Made by a program: the position numbers and the translations under genes. Of a stretch of 64,000 nucleotides of DNA, positions 12,838 to 24,715 are shown piece after piece. The notes beneath the pieces are model-generated. The model was not told the DNA's origin. It did no database searches and saw only the letters and a list, made by a program, of their open reading frames with translations. Each line of letters begins with the position of its first letter. Position 1 is the stretch's first letter. Origin of the DNA: Sitta carolinensis (lineage: Eukaryota > Chordata > Aves > Passeriformes > Sittidae); assembly GCA_032173965.1 (NCBI GenBank), contig CM063284.1, positions 137,801,625 through 137,865,624 on the forward strand, read 5' to 3'.

Positions 12838-13725
12838 AAGGACCAACACTGGGTCCAATGCTATTCAAAATTCTAGAATATCTGGATTGCAGGACAGTAT
12901 GCCTCCTAAAAAAGACTGCAGGCATCATCAGATTGGGAGGAGAGGCAAATACACTGCAAAGACAAGCCACTGCACGGAGACACCGCAATGGGCTGGAAGA
13001 CTGGGATAGAAATAATTTAATGCGGTTTAACAATAGTAAATGGAAGCTGCACAGGATGCAAAAGTGCCTCTGTGGACAGCAATATGAACATTGATTAGCA
13101 GTGTGAAAGGGCAGCGAGGAAGGCAAACCTCTGCTGCATCTGTAAAATAAAATCCAGCAAATAAAGGTGTGTGGTTAGTCTACTCTACTTGGAACATCAT
13201 AGGCAACACCTGGAAAAATGTGTCTAGCTGTGGGTTCCCCCAGTTCAAATAAGGAGCAAAACTAATATGGAAAAGGACCTAATGGAGGCCTACCACTCTG
13301 ATGATTAAAGGACTGGACAACTTGATGCATGAAAATATTGAAGAAATTGGCTTTATTCATTATGAGAGAAGGTTGCTCATAGACATGTGTGAGTCTAATC
13401 ACTTTCTTCCAACACCTAGAACATCATTACTGTAAAGATGGGGATATTCCCTTTGCAAGAATATATGGCGGCAGGACTATATTCGAGTTTCTTCAGGGGG
13501 AAATCCTGTTTGGATACAGGAAACACAATAATGTCTGTGGAAATAACAAAATTTAGCAATAAATTGCCCAGAGGAGTGGTTCAATTTCTTTGCAGGGAAT
13601 ATTCAAGGCAGTTTTGACAGAGCCATGAATAGACTAATTTAATGCCTCCTTTCAACAGAAAGGTGAACATCTGATCCCAGAGCTCCCTTCTAACCTGGAC
13701 TTTTCTATGATTATGTCATTTTTCC
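12838..13725 (+). mobile_element. Old CR1 LINE, reverse-transcriptase domain to 3' end, plus strand
   Basis: The copy opens in the middle of the CR1 reverse transcriptase, where a frame at about 12,850 reads LGPMLFKI, the block just before the catalytic aspartates. It runs through the region downstream of RT ('aatttaatgcggtttaacaa'), the 'agaaattggctttattc' block and 'ttgcccagaggagtggttc' to a 3' end with 'ctatgattatgtc'. It is more diverged than the copy at 10.8-11.6 kb: many stops, A/T drift and small deletions. It lies head-to-tail with that copy, same strand, 1.2 kb apart, as two separate insertions rather than one interrupted copy, because the downstream fragment starts further upstream in ORF2. 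Confidence 0.8.
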
Positions 13726-15697
13726 ATGAAATTTCTTGTATATATATTCCAGTTGAAGGTGATTTGAAATACAGGGTCTAAAGGGGCATTGGTATTAGAG
13801 CTGTATGACTGCAAGAAGCTTTAAAGATTCAAAGAAAGAAGTCTGACAGAAGGGATAAAAAAAAGACACCCCTTCAAAGAAGCCATCTAGAATCACTACA
13901 TCCAAAGTCTACAGAGGTTAATAAGAATCTTTTCTGTGACTACAATGGGCTTTGGTTGTCTCTTTAAGTGTTCTGGCTTATTTTATTCTTTTATTCTTTC
14001 TTTCTTTTTGCCTCCACACTTTTTTTTTTTTTTTTTCTTGTGGATGTCTAAGAATGTTTAAGAATGCCTAACATTGTCCATATTCTGTCTGCACACTGAA
14101 CTGGAATTTTTTTCATTTCATACATCATTTGCACTCACTACTGTGATTCCAGGAAAAAAAGGGTGTTAATCTCTACCACTTTGGAGACAAAAAAAAAAAA
14201 AAAAGAAAAAAGAAAAAAAGGAAAAAAGGATATGTATTGTTACAGAATTGAGGAACATTAGGTGTGTGCTTTAATAATAGAACATATGTTGCATAAAAGA
14301 TGACTTCTATCCTACTTTTAATGAATAAATGTATATATTTTAACATAATTTTGAAATTATATCTGAAAAACCAGAGAACATGTCAATATAGCTATGCATG
14401 TTAATATATTAGCAAGTGTGATTAGTTCTAATTTAATAGGCACTAATAAAAATGCCACAAGCCAAAGGATTTGAATTTGTAAGGAGCTCTGTGTTAAAAG
14501 AAATGGAACGAGGGAAGGGAAATTCTTTTAAAACACTGCTTTAAAGACCAACAAAAGGCTTTTCCTGTTCAGTGAAGCTGTCTGTAAATGTAAGGATAGC
14601 TTGAGTCTCTGTCTAGCATGTTAATCAAAAGACCATCTTTAGGAATAATACGATACTTTTTTTAGCATGTGCAGCAGATTGCCCATGCAATAGTTCAGTT
14701 CTATCTATTATCAATATACAGTTTACTAAGGAGATATGAAATTTGGGCTGTATGTTTAGGGGATCTGGATATGTAATTTCTAAATATGCAGAAGACCCTA
14801 AAATAAACAGATTGGGATCCATTACTTTTTACTTGCCACAAATCTAGTGACAAATAACTATCTAAGCTTCATTGGTATTTAGGAACAAGAGGCAAGCACT
14901 TCTAACTTTTCTGCAAAGTATATCCTGGACAGGTGTCTTAACTGACCACAGAGGCGTCCTAAGTACCTAACACTTTAACAGGCTAATATTAGTTGCAATC
15001 AGTTATGCTCTGAAGGTAAGCTGGGTGTGTTAAATGTACAAAAGAGTGAAATGGTAGAAACGAATGATTTTGAGCATCATGCAAAGTGACTGAAGAAAAT
15101 AAGAATACTTTCATTGACTTCAAATTATTTAAATATATCTATTAAATATACCCACTTACAGAAAGGTGATAGAGGTAAACTATTTTATTTTAGAATATAC
15201 TTCTGAAGGTAGAAGAGAGTAGGGTGATAGTTTCCCCATGCTTTCTGATTCTGCTGATTTTTGTAGGAAAAAGAAATCAATCTTTTGGTATGAAAGTTAT
15301 TGTATTTTTTATTTCTTTAAAATACAAAATGAAAAAATATAATGTTGAGATTTGATAATTTTCTGAAGGACTGATTTCCTTAGTAAAAGGTCCATATTTT
15401 TTGTAGTTAATATAGAATCAGCCTTTATTGCAGAAGACATACAAGTATTTGAATAAAGATATAAAAGTGCACACCCATAGAAAATCAAGTAAAAATGTGC
15501 AGATTTGAACATTTGGAGGGCGTTTTCCTTTATATATGACAAAAATACTGAAATTATATTACATTTAAATGCAACAATCTATATTACATTTGAACGACAG
15601 GTGCTAAAAGACCTTAAAATCACTATGTTAATTATATTTTGCATTCATAAGATATAAATTTAAAAAGAGATCTGATGTCAATTCCATTTACTATTTG

Positions 15698-15760
<63 letters not shown>

Positions 15761-16422
15761 TAATAATAATAATAATAATATCCAATGAGGTAACATTGAG
15801 GAATTTATTTCTATTTTAGAGGATATTACACTTAACAAGAATAACTTTATTCTGTTATTTCTTTCTGCAACACACAGAGAAAAGATTGAGAATAAAACCA
15901 GTAAATTCAGATTAAGTGAGTAAGTCTAGCCTGTTTCATATTAAATTTATTCCTGATGCCTATTATGTGGCCACAAGACATCTATGAAGTAGAAAGGAGC
16001 AGATTTTTAAAATTGCAATAGTTTTTTTTTTTTTTTATTTTACAGGATACACCAGGGTAAAAATGAAGGAAAAATGTTGATTGTACTGCTTATATTGTAG
16101 TAATGCATGGAAACTCGGTGGGCCAGCTCCCAGGTATAGTAATTTCAAATAACAATACATTCCAATAAGCAAATTAAAAACTGTGCAGAATTTAAAATAT
16201 TTTTCCATAAAATATTTTCTGTATATTTTACTGGATCCATTTTATGTTGGAAATTGCATTTGCCATTTTTTTACTTCAAGTGGATGGGATAATTTTTCTT
16301 ATGAATAGTTTTTATTTATACATGAATGATTTTGCCAGTATCTTAAAACTTTATTTATTTATTATTTTTCTTACTGGATTTCAAAAGCCTTTACATCTGT
16401 GCATTTGAAACCTCCTGCTAAA
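13726..16422. other. AT-rich non-coding stretch with microsatellites
   Basis: No gene. Contains a T17 tract (14,020-14,036), an A-rich run with G interruptions (14,189-14,230), the (AAT)n array listed separately, and a T tract at about 16,022-16,036. Confidence 0.55.
15697..15780 (+). repeat. (AAT)n microsatellite, about 28 units
   Basis: Roughly 84 bp of AAT/TAA trinucleotides with one one-base slip near 15,760 (…aatataat…). On the minus strand it reads as an ORF made largely of tyrosine, which is not a gene. Confidence 0.95.
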
Positions 16423-16625
16423 ACCACAGAATCACAGAATGATTAAGGTTGGAAGGGACCACAGTGGGTCATCTGGTCCAACCTCCCTGCACAAGCAGGG
16501 TCATTCCAGAGCACACTTCACAGGATTCTGTCTGAATTGTTCTTGAATATCTCCAGTGAGGGGGATGCCCCCAACTCTCTGGGCAAATAGGATTTCTTGT
16601 TCCAAAGATTTGAGTACCTTAGAGT
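16423..16625 (-). repeat. CR1 LINE 3' end, minus strand
   Basis: Reads 'aatcacagaatgattaaggt' then 'tggaagggaccacagtggg', the reverse complement of the CR1 3' terminus, and continues through 'ggtccaacctccctgcac' and 'ctgaattgttcttgaatatc'. It ends around 'ccaactctctgggcaaat', the reverse complement of the 'ttgcccagagag' block. About 200 bp of a 5'-truncated copy. Confidence 0.85.
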
Positions 16626-19600
16626 CAGTTTTTAGTTTTTCTTGAAGTATACATATCAAACCACCAATGCATAATATGTATTTTCATTTCTCTTAGTTAC
16701 TGTTTTCCACCTCTTGTCTTTGGCAAGACAAGAAAGATTGAAAAGAAAGTTCTTTTCAATCCAAAGGAAGATTGACAGTAGTTTCTACCTGAGCTATAGC
16801 TCAGCTACTTGCAGCATTGTTTCTTTTCCCATTTTTGTTTGCAATGGTTGATCCTTTCTGGGGAAGTATTTGACCTCTAAGTTTATCGGAGTACCAGATG
16901 TAAGGTGCTAGTAGTGTTCACTGGGACTGAAAACAGTCAGGACACCTATGCACCAATAAATGTTTTTAAAATATATATATATAATGTCAAATCTATAAGT
17001 ATCTTTATGAATTTATAGATAAAGGAGTTGTGCAGTCTTCTCAAGATGGACTTGCAAGGTACACAGACTTTGACTTAAAAAAAAGGTAATTGAAAATATA
17101 AAGTGGGCAGAAATGCCTTCTAACCAAATAAACTCATCATTCTCATCATTAAACATTTAGAGATCCAAGATGCATTGATTTCAATTTCAGCTTTTTTGAA
17201 TTCAGAAAAAAAATTTATTAAAGACCAGCACCAGTAGCCTTCATGATTAGCATAGCTCACATTGCACATCACATCCTAAAGGGAATACTTAATTTTTCTG
17301 GTGTGAAGCAGGAGTAATTAAGCAACATGCAAAAGAGAATCCTCATGTTCTCTTCCATCCAATCTCTCAGATATTATTCTAAAGGGATTTTTTAATATAA
17401 AATATTCCTTCAAGGAATAACCAACTCAGATAGATAATGTGTTTCTAAATTCTGTGTTCTGAGAATGATTTCTGCTGGTTTTTAAAGCAATAAGCTTTGT
17501 GGCCTAAGCCACAAAGTCTGGTCCTGAATTTAGAGTCTGTTCAGATTTATGTTTGTAGTTTAGCTGTGAAACTGAATTAGGATCCTGCTTCAACTTCAAG
17601 CTGAGTAAATTAAGATCAAGTAAACAGATTTAGATGCAGTAAAAATTCTACACCCCCAAATTAATCTGAATATTATTATTTTATACATAGATGCACACAC
17701 CCTTCATGAAGATCGCAGCCTAAAAATATCTGTATGAGACCCTGCCAAAAGTAAATGCCTTCATCCTGGCCAGAATTTGGAAATTTATTTAAATGTTATG
17801 GTAAATTAATCCTTCTCCTTTGTTCAGTACTAGTTAGCACACTGTGATTTTTCTCAAGCCCGTCTGTAAAAAAGTAGTTTTTCTTTTCACAGAATAATAG
17901 CAAACAGGATTTTATAAATATGCAATGTTTCAGATTTGGGTTCTGTGGATTGGATATGACCAATTATAGACACATGATAGCTATTTCTTGATTTGACTAT
18001 TTAAAGTACAGATATTTGAGTGTACAAGATTGTGAACTAAACATATCTCTGTTCTCAAGTTATAAAGAATGACTATTCCCATTGGTGGATCCACTGGAAA
18101 AATGACCGAGAGGGTTTTGTTTGCCTAAATAATTTAGTGAAAATACAGATGAACAGAGCTTCAGAGAGAGAAGCTGTCCTCTCTTTATGTGACAGGAGCA
18201 TAAAACAGGGCTATCAGGAGAGCTTCATTTCAGCAGGTTTTTAACCAGGAATTTCTCTCATTTTTTAAAGCATGAATACCTTTTGCAAGCTTCAATTTTT
18301 TCATGCAGGCAGCCTGACATGGGAAAAAAAGTGGATTGGAAAGGGCTGTTAGAGATAACCTTGATAGCAATAATGCAGCTAATGTATCACAGAAATTTGA
18401 GATCAGGGTGCTTAGATAGGTCAGTGAAATTAAGAAAACTCTCATTTTATCTTTTCTTTCAAGCAGTACCTGAAATTGAAATTATAAGTGTTGAAGACAG
18501 AGAATGATGATGGCACTCTCAAGAGACCTGAGACAAGTTGAGTGAATATATTCCTCATTTGGGAACTAAACATCAAACTGTGATATGAGAACAATTTTCT
18601 GGATGGGAGAGAGGTAAATGGTCTGGTACTGGATGGTTTCTCTACTAGATAAAGCTGATAGGGAACCATGGTAACAATTTCCTGATCACCTCCCCCTCCA
18701 AAATACTAGAACTGGATCCACATGCAATAATAACGTGCTTTATTTTCCAATAATAAATTTTTCCATATTTCATATACAGAACAAGAATTTACTTCACCTG
18801 ATTTCAACGACAAAATTAAGAATCTATGGAAATATCCCCAAAGGCTAACTGTAATTAGCCAGTAATTTTAATCTCCTCTGTCATTAATAAAGACAACTAG
18901 GCATTTATCCCAAAGGACAGAACACTACTGAGGATACCAGGAATATGTAGTTAATGATTTGAAAAATTCTGTCTAGATATCAAGCTAATATTATGATAAT
19001 GTTAGTTGCAAGAAGAAAATCTACTGATTTGAACTTAATTTTTTATTTCACTGACCAGTTGATCAAAGATGTGAAGTAATATTGTGGATAATAATTTAGA
19101 AGGAATAAAAATCAATCATTTTATAATTGCTAAAAGTTTTATTTTCCCAGTTATCCAAAATCATCAGTTGTCACTGGAGACAGATCCTCCAGAAAAACTG
19201 GAGAAATTAATCAAAGGTGTGTTTATTGTATTACACTGTCATGTTGTCACAATTTCTATAACCAAGTTTTACTTTTTGTTAATGTTTGCCTTCTTTTGTT
19301 TCTTAAATCCTATCTTCCTATGTTCTAAGGGAAATGGAATAAAGGAAAACATGGCTTTGGAGCGCATTTTTGGGAGCCAATTTAACAGACTTATCATGCA
19401 CACTTAGTCAACATTCTTAGTTTCACTGCCTCCCAGCAACTTCTCACTTTTCATTTTAAGATTTCTTTCAGAATTATTCACTTAGAATTTACTTACAAAA
19501 AACCCCAACATACCAAACAACCTCACAAAAATTAAAAAACCTGAAAAACCAACCTTGCCAAATGGAAACACTGAGGAATACTTTTTTAGAATAGGAATGA

Positions 19601-22088
19601 CAGAATAAAAATGACCTCTGTATTCATTCTAATATCAATGTTATTTGTTACAGTAAGGGACATAATGGGTGAGATTTTTTCAGACTATAAAAGAGGTAAT
19701 GTTGGATTACCGACATTATTAAACCTACTCTGGCATTCTGATTCCATAAGCAGCTGCCTGTACTTGATGTTTCAAATAAAGGCAAAAGCCACCATAAAGC
19801 ACTTGTCCATTGTTTCATGTCATAATGAGAGAAGAAAAGTTCTTTCCTGACTCCCACAGATTATCAATTTATGCCCTGAAGCATACAATTTTATTGTAAT
19901 TATGTTAGCTTGCATAGTTGTAACTGTTATTAATGATCATAAAGCTGTAGCTTTGCCGTGTAAATGTATTGGAGAAAGAAATAGGACAATGTAAAAGGTA
20001 ACTAACCTTGACATCAGTAAAAGCTGTGGGAGTCCAGCAACCAGGTCATTTGCTGAAGTGTTGAAAATACAGTTTTGGTTCTAAGAAGTACATATCTAAT
20101 GCAATGAGGAGGAGAAAAGAGTCCACATTCTTAAGAGTCATTATGGTTTTATGGGTTGTGAGTAGGTCATCTAAAGGTTTGCACAGAAAATGTGCAATGG
20201 CTGACATAGTTTCCAATTGCCAGAAGGTTTAGGTAATAGCAATCTGAAAGAAATGGGATGAACTGATTGAATATTCTATCCATGAAAATACCCTCTTCAA
20301 GTTGTGAGGGGTTTGTTTTGGTTGTGTTCTGTTTGTTCATTCACATTCTTTTTGGTGTTACATTTGCTTTAGTTGTAGTTTTGGATCAATAGGAGAGAAA
20401 CAGTATTCTGTGGACTCTAAAGATCATTTTGGATGAAAACAGGGTATCAATATGCAGAAAAATTTAGAAATTAAAACCTGAAAATTATATTGGAGATTAC
20501 ATAGAAAGGAACCTTGAAAAAGCTGAGAAAGGGCTAAATAGAAATCTCTGAAAATGACAAAAACTATAATCGTGGGATGATTTGAGGTTTTCCATTCTAA
20601 TGGAAAAATTTTGGAGTCTAATCTGGACATGTTTAAATGTCTGCTGAAACCAATGTAATTAAATAGATTGTCGCTAGCAAATCATTTTATACAGAAGCTG
20701 CATCCTGAAAGGATTAAAAGAATTAAAGAGTTTAAACATTTTTTTCCCCTTATTCTTTATATTCAGCTTTCCCAGCATGGTTCGTTATTCTTACTTTCCA
20801 ACAATTTCAATATGTGAATGTACCATGTTGCAAAGAGGAAGCACATTATACAATTTAGGAATTAAAGATTTTGCATTTAACATTGTGGAAAAAGCCAACA
20901 ACTGTTGATTGTTAATAGGAGGAATTATATGATGCTCTATGTCTTTCCATTCCAAGTTATGTTAGTGCAGTTACAGTTTTCCTCCAGTGTAATTGTGACT
21001 AAGTGAATAAAATGTCAGTTGGGATAATGAAATAAGAGTAGAAAGATGGTGCTGAAAATTAACTGCCAAACTAGCAGCTACATTAGCATGTTAATGCTTG
21101 TCTTTGACTTTAACAGGTTTGAAAAATATCAAAGAAAAGCACTTCTGTACTCTGTTCCTGGGTAGACCCTTCAGTGCCTACTTGGAGCAGACATTTATGA
21201 TTGAGGTAGCAAATTTCTAAATATATGTAATTCCAAGAGTGTTTGAATTTTCCCTGGGAAGCTGTTCTCTAGTCCTGAAAGAAGAACAAGCATGTTTTTG
21301 GACCAAGGAAACAGATACATCTTTTTTCATCTCTGGGGATGCATAAGACTAACAGTAAACAAGTAATGAAAAATTGTCTTTCACAGAGTGTCCAGTAATT
21401 GCAAGTATGACACTGTAACTGCATATGACATGTTTTTCTTTTAAAATCAGTCTGTGTAACTACTGCTAAGTCTTAGTGGAACAAGAATTCATGTTGGCTA
21501 GATATATGCAATATCCAGAAAGCAACTAAGTTGTTGCTCATGTCAATACATGATCATAAACTAAATAGATACCAATATCACAATATCACAATATTTCTAT
21601 ACACATTATTGTACTATTGTATTATATTATAGTGTTATACTATATATGTTGTTATATAAATTAAACATATACTGGTCTCTGTTGTTGTGAGAAAAAAAGT
21701 ATTAATATATTTGGAATGAGAATGCATGTGAACAAATTATATAAAGACTGTAGAAGGCACATCTGACCTTGCTTGGACTTCTCCCACCCTAAAATCAGGG
21801 GTTTTGAAAGTTCCAGAGGCCCTTAGGCTATTTCTGCAAACAGCATTTTACTGATATAAAAATGCATCATACCCTAATGTTGTAGGCAGAGCTGTCTGTA
21901 AGTTCTCTAGAAGACTACAAAAGACTCCAGCAGAAAATAGATGGATGATTTGCAGTATACTTGAGAAACTCATCTGCAGATTCATTACTCCTGTCTCATA
22001 CTGCACTGCTGCCTGTGTAAACATTGCCATTAAATGGAACTGTAGCTCAGTACTCCACAGTTTTGTTGATTATGTTTGTCTGGTAAGG
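16626..22088. other. AT-rich non-coding stretch, no gene seen
   Basis: 5.4 kb with no recognisable repeat family or exon. Items: a short TA run near 16,972-16,983, a perfect 9-bp-stem hairpin (17,495-17,516), an A/C-biased stretch at 19,496-19,560, and TA-rich sequence at 21,570-21,660. The longest ORFs are about 107 codons and have no recognisable features. Confidence 0.5.
17495..17516. other. Perfect 9-bp stem / 4-nt loop inverted repeat
   Basis: CTTTGTGGC, loop CTAA, GCCACAAAG. Function unknown; hairpins of this size occur by chance in long AT-rich DNA, though this stem has several G-C pairs. Confidence 0.6.
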
Positions 22089-22596
22089 TGTCGTGGTTTA
22101 GGAACGATATTCCCCACGTTAGTTCTCCTACAGACAATATCTGAACCATGCTCTACTCACTTGTCCCCCCACTGCCTTCGCCCCTTAGGTGGGCTGGAGG
22201 CACAAAAATTAAAGATCACAAACTTAGATAAGAACAATTTCCTGGAAACAGCAATGAGAGAAAACTGAACAGTAACAGCAACAATATTAATGGCAGAGAA
22301 TACAAGGAAGAAGATGTTATTGCTCCCCGAAAAAGGCCCTGACAATAGACAACACCCAACCCTCACTCTTGAAACCAACAGTGCCCAGCTTTGCCCTCCA
22401 GCCTGTGACCAGGGCCACCACCACACCTCTCCCTCCATTCCAACTCAACCAGAAAGAACCCCTTTTCCATAGAAGTGACTCCCTTCCCCCTGCCCTTGGC
22501 AGTGACATGAGGTGATACAGAATAACCTCTGGGTCTTGGTCATGCCCCCTCCTGGCTACTGGAAAATTAACCCTGTCCTGGCTGGAACCACACACA
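22089..22596 (-). mobile_element. ERVL-type LTR, minus strand
   Basis: Read on the minus strand, the block starts 'tgtgtgtggttccagcc' followed by 'cagggttaattttc', the 5' signature shared with the LTR at 2.2-2.7 kb. It ends 'gttcctaaaccacgaca', the terminus of this LTR group. 'aaattgttcttatct' near the 3' part corresponds to the region after the polyadenylation site. No internal viral sequence adjoins it, so it is probably solo. I found no matching target-site duplication (left flank TAAGG, right flank AAACT), so one end may be altered. ORFs here (22,157-22,682 minus) are incidental. Confidence 0.75.
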
Positions 22597-22771
22597 AAAC
22601 TACCTTCTTTTAAAGACTGGCAGTTTAATATGAATGCAAAGGCTTCTCTGACTTTATAACATTCCTTTTCAGAAGATGGCAAAGATAAGACAAATGAGTG
22701 AGACAGGAAGAAGCATTATATATTTTTCTATTGCTATCATTCTGTCCATATTAATTCTACTCAGCATCTTG

Positions 22772-22791
22772 ATATATATATATATATATAA
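22772..22791 (+). repeat. (AT)10 microsatellite
   Basis: Ten uninterrupted AT dinucleotides followed by T-rich sequence. Confidence 0.9.
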
Positions 22792-23741
22792 TTTTTTATT
22801 TTTTTTTCAGGAAGAGAAATGTTATCTTACATTTTTGTTTGGTTCAGTTTTTCCAGTTCTCCCCCTGGAAAGGTATTGTTACCACATAGAACACATTTTC
22901 TGAGGGAAGATCAAAAAATGTGAGAGACTTTTCAGGTAACCTCTCTCTGTCCATTATTCTTTCTCTAATTCTCAGTTACCAAGGTGAATAGAAAATTTTA
23001 AGTGTTAGAAAATTTGAATGTGTATGAAATTGCAGCATAATTTAAATATTTTTAGATTCTTTGGTCTCTGCATGTATATACCTGCTCTACACATCAGAGA
23101 AGAGTAAATTTATCCAAAAAATTTAATAAGCATTGACATTTGCAGTGCATCAAAACCCTTAGCTACTGAGTCACATGACACTTTCTATGGAGATGCTGTA
23201 ATAATACAAAAGTGTTGTAAAATATAGTGCGAAATCTCAGCTGTCATCAGAAAAAATAATCTGCTGACAAAGTTGAAATATTTTTTGTAAAGTTTCTTGC
23301 ATAAGTTTGTCATATAAGCATAATAAATGTGTTCCTAATGCCCATTTCAGGTTGAAATTTATGAAAATTTTCAGCAGTGGTCTCGTGAGCCCTGTTAGGT
23401 TTACATTACTAGCATATTTCCCAAAGTGTGTTAAAAGATTTTTGGGAATAAGTCAAGAGCATTTATATCCCTGTAGAAATTCAACACAGTATATCAAGTA
23501 CAATACACAAAGAGAGAAAGGCATATGCTCATGTGTCTGACAGCAAGTGAAGTAACATATGCAATCAAGATTTTCATTTTTTCATTTCTTTTCATTTCAA
23601 AAGGAAATGTCATGCCTGCAAATGTTTTTTTGAAGTTACATTATAAAGAGGGTTCAGGATCAAACAAACAAACAAACAAAACTATTTTCTATTGTTTCAC
23701 AGAATTTTGAACTCTACATTCAATTACTTTTCAGATATGTC

Positions 23742-23779
23742 ACCTCAGATATTTCATGTAACCTCAGATATTTCATGTA
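23742..23779 (+). repeat. 19-bp direct tandem duplication
   Basis: The unit acctcagatatttcatgta is present twice without a gap. It looks like a single replication-slippage or template-switch event. Confidence 0.9.
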
Positions 23780-24644
23780 GTCTATATTTAATTCTAGCAC
23801 AATAGCGAAGGGAAGAAAATCTGTGGAAATTTGTGTTGACTGGAAAAAGACAAGATCTACAGTTAGTAGTCATTTGTGTCAGTGCAAACATTATCTATGC
23901 TGGTTAGAATTCATAGGGTTTAGGTATGGAACATATAAAATTATCTGTGTAATTTGAATAAAGGGAAATGTGGTACTTAATGTGCCATGGATAATGAATT
24001 CATTATAACCAAAATTTCAGTCATGCATCTTTTGCTACTTGAACGCATATGAAAGCAACTATACGGGCTACTGAGAGGAATTTAAAGCTTTTACTTTCTT
24101 GGTACCTCAAGCTGATTTTTACCAAGATCTTTCTTTAGGATTCGATTTATTTGTGTTTTGTTTTCCAGTGGAAAAAATAAATTAATATTTTTGTATCCAT
24201 TGTCCAGATAAGGTATCATAAAAGCTTTTCACCAAAAAGTCATAAGTAACAGAAATAGGTTCTAATAAATTTTTAAAAATTGGTTTTTCTAAGTAGCTTT
24301 TGGAAGAAAACTAGTAAGATTTTGTGCAGGTCCTGAAAAATCAGAAAAAATATTGATTTTCTAAGAAGCAACAAAATAAAGCTTGGGTTTTTTCCTCCAA
24401 GTTTAGTGTTTTGCAGAGGCTGGGGATAAGCCTACATAAATGTATTTCTCATTTCTATGGCAACTAACCACCAACTATTTTATGACACTAAACATTCAGT
24501 AACCACTAATTAATCATGAATGAAAATATCAGAGGGCAAATGCTAGGGTGAATAAAATGTGGAAGGGATATTTGCTTAAAAAAACATCAGTGAAGAATTA
24601 AAAGTACAAAACCCATAAAGATGACATAGAGCATTTGCTAACTA

Positions 24645-24715
24645 TTCTGGTGGACACCAGGCTATCCAAGAGACAGCAGTGTGCCCTTGTACCCAAGAGA
24701 GGAGTTTGGTTTGCT
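24645..24715 (+). repeat. Ancient CR1 scrap (region downstream of RT)
   Basis: About 70 bp containing 'gacaccaggctatccaaga' and 'cagcagtgtgcccttgta', which match the CR1 ORF2 segment coding the region after the reverse transcriptase. Short and diverged, so moderate confidence. Confidence 0.5.

Larger units (their letters stand above)
22597..24644. other. AT-rich non-coding stretch with small tandem repeats
   Basis: No gene. Contains (TA)10 at 22,772-22,791, an AAAC tetranucleotide run near 23,665-23,682, a 19-bp exact tandem duplication (23,742-23,779) and a 16-bp perfect palindrome (23,991-24,006). Confidence 0.55.

Noticed and set aside
15632..15838. Tyrosine-rich minus-strand ORF
   Set aside because: Translation of the (AAT)n microsatellite.
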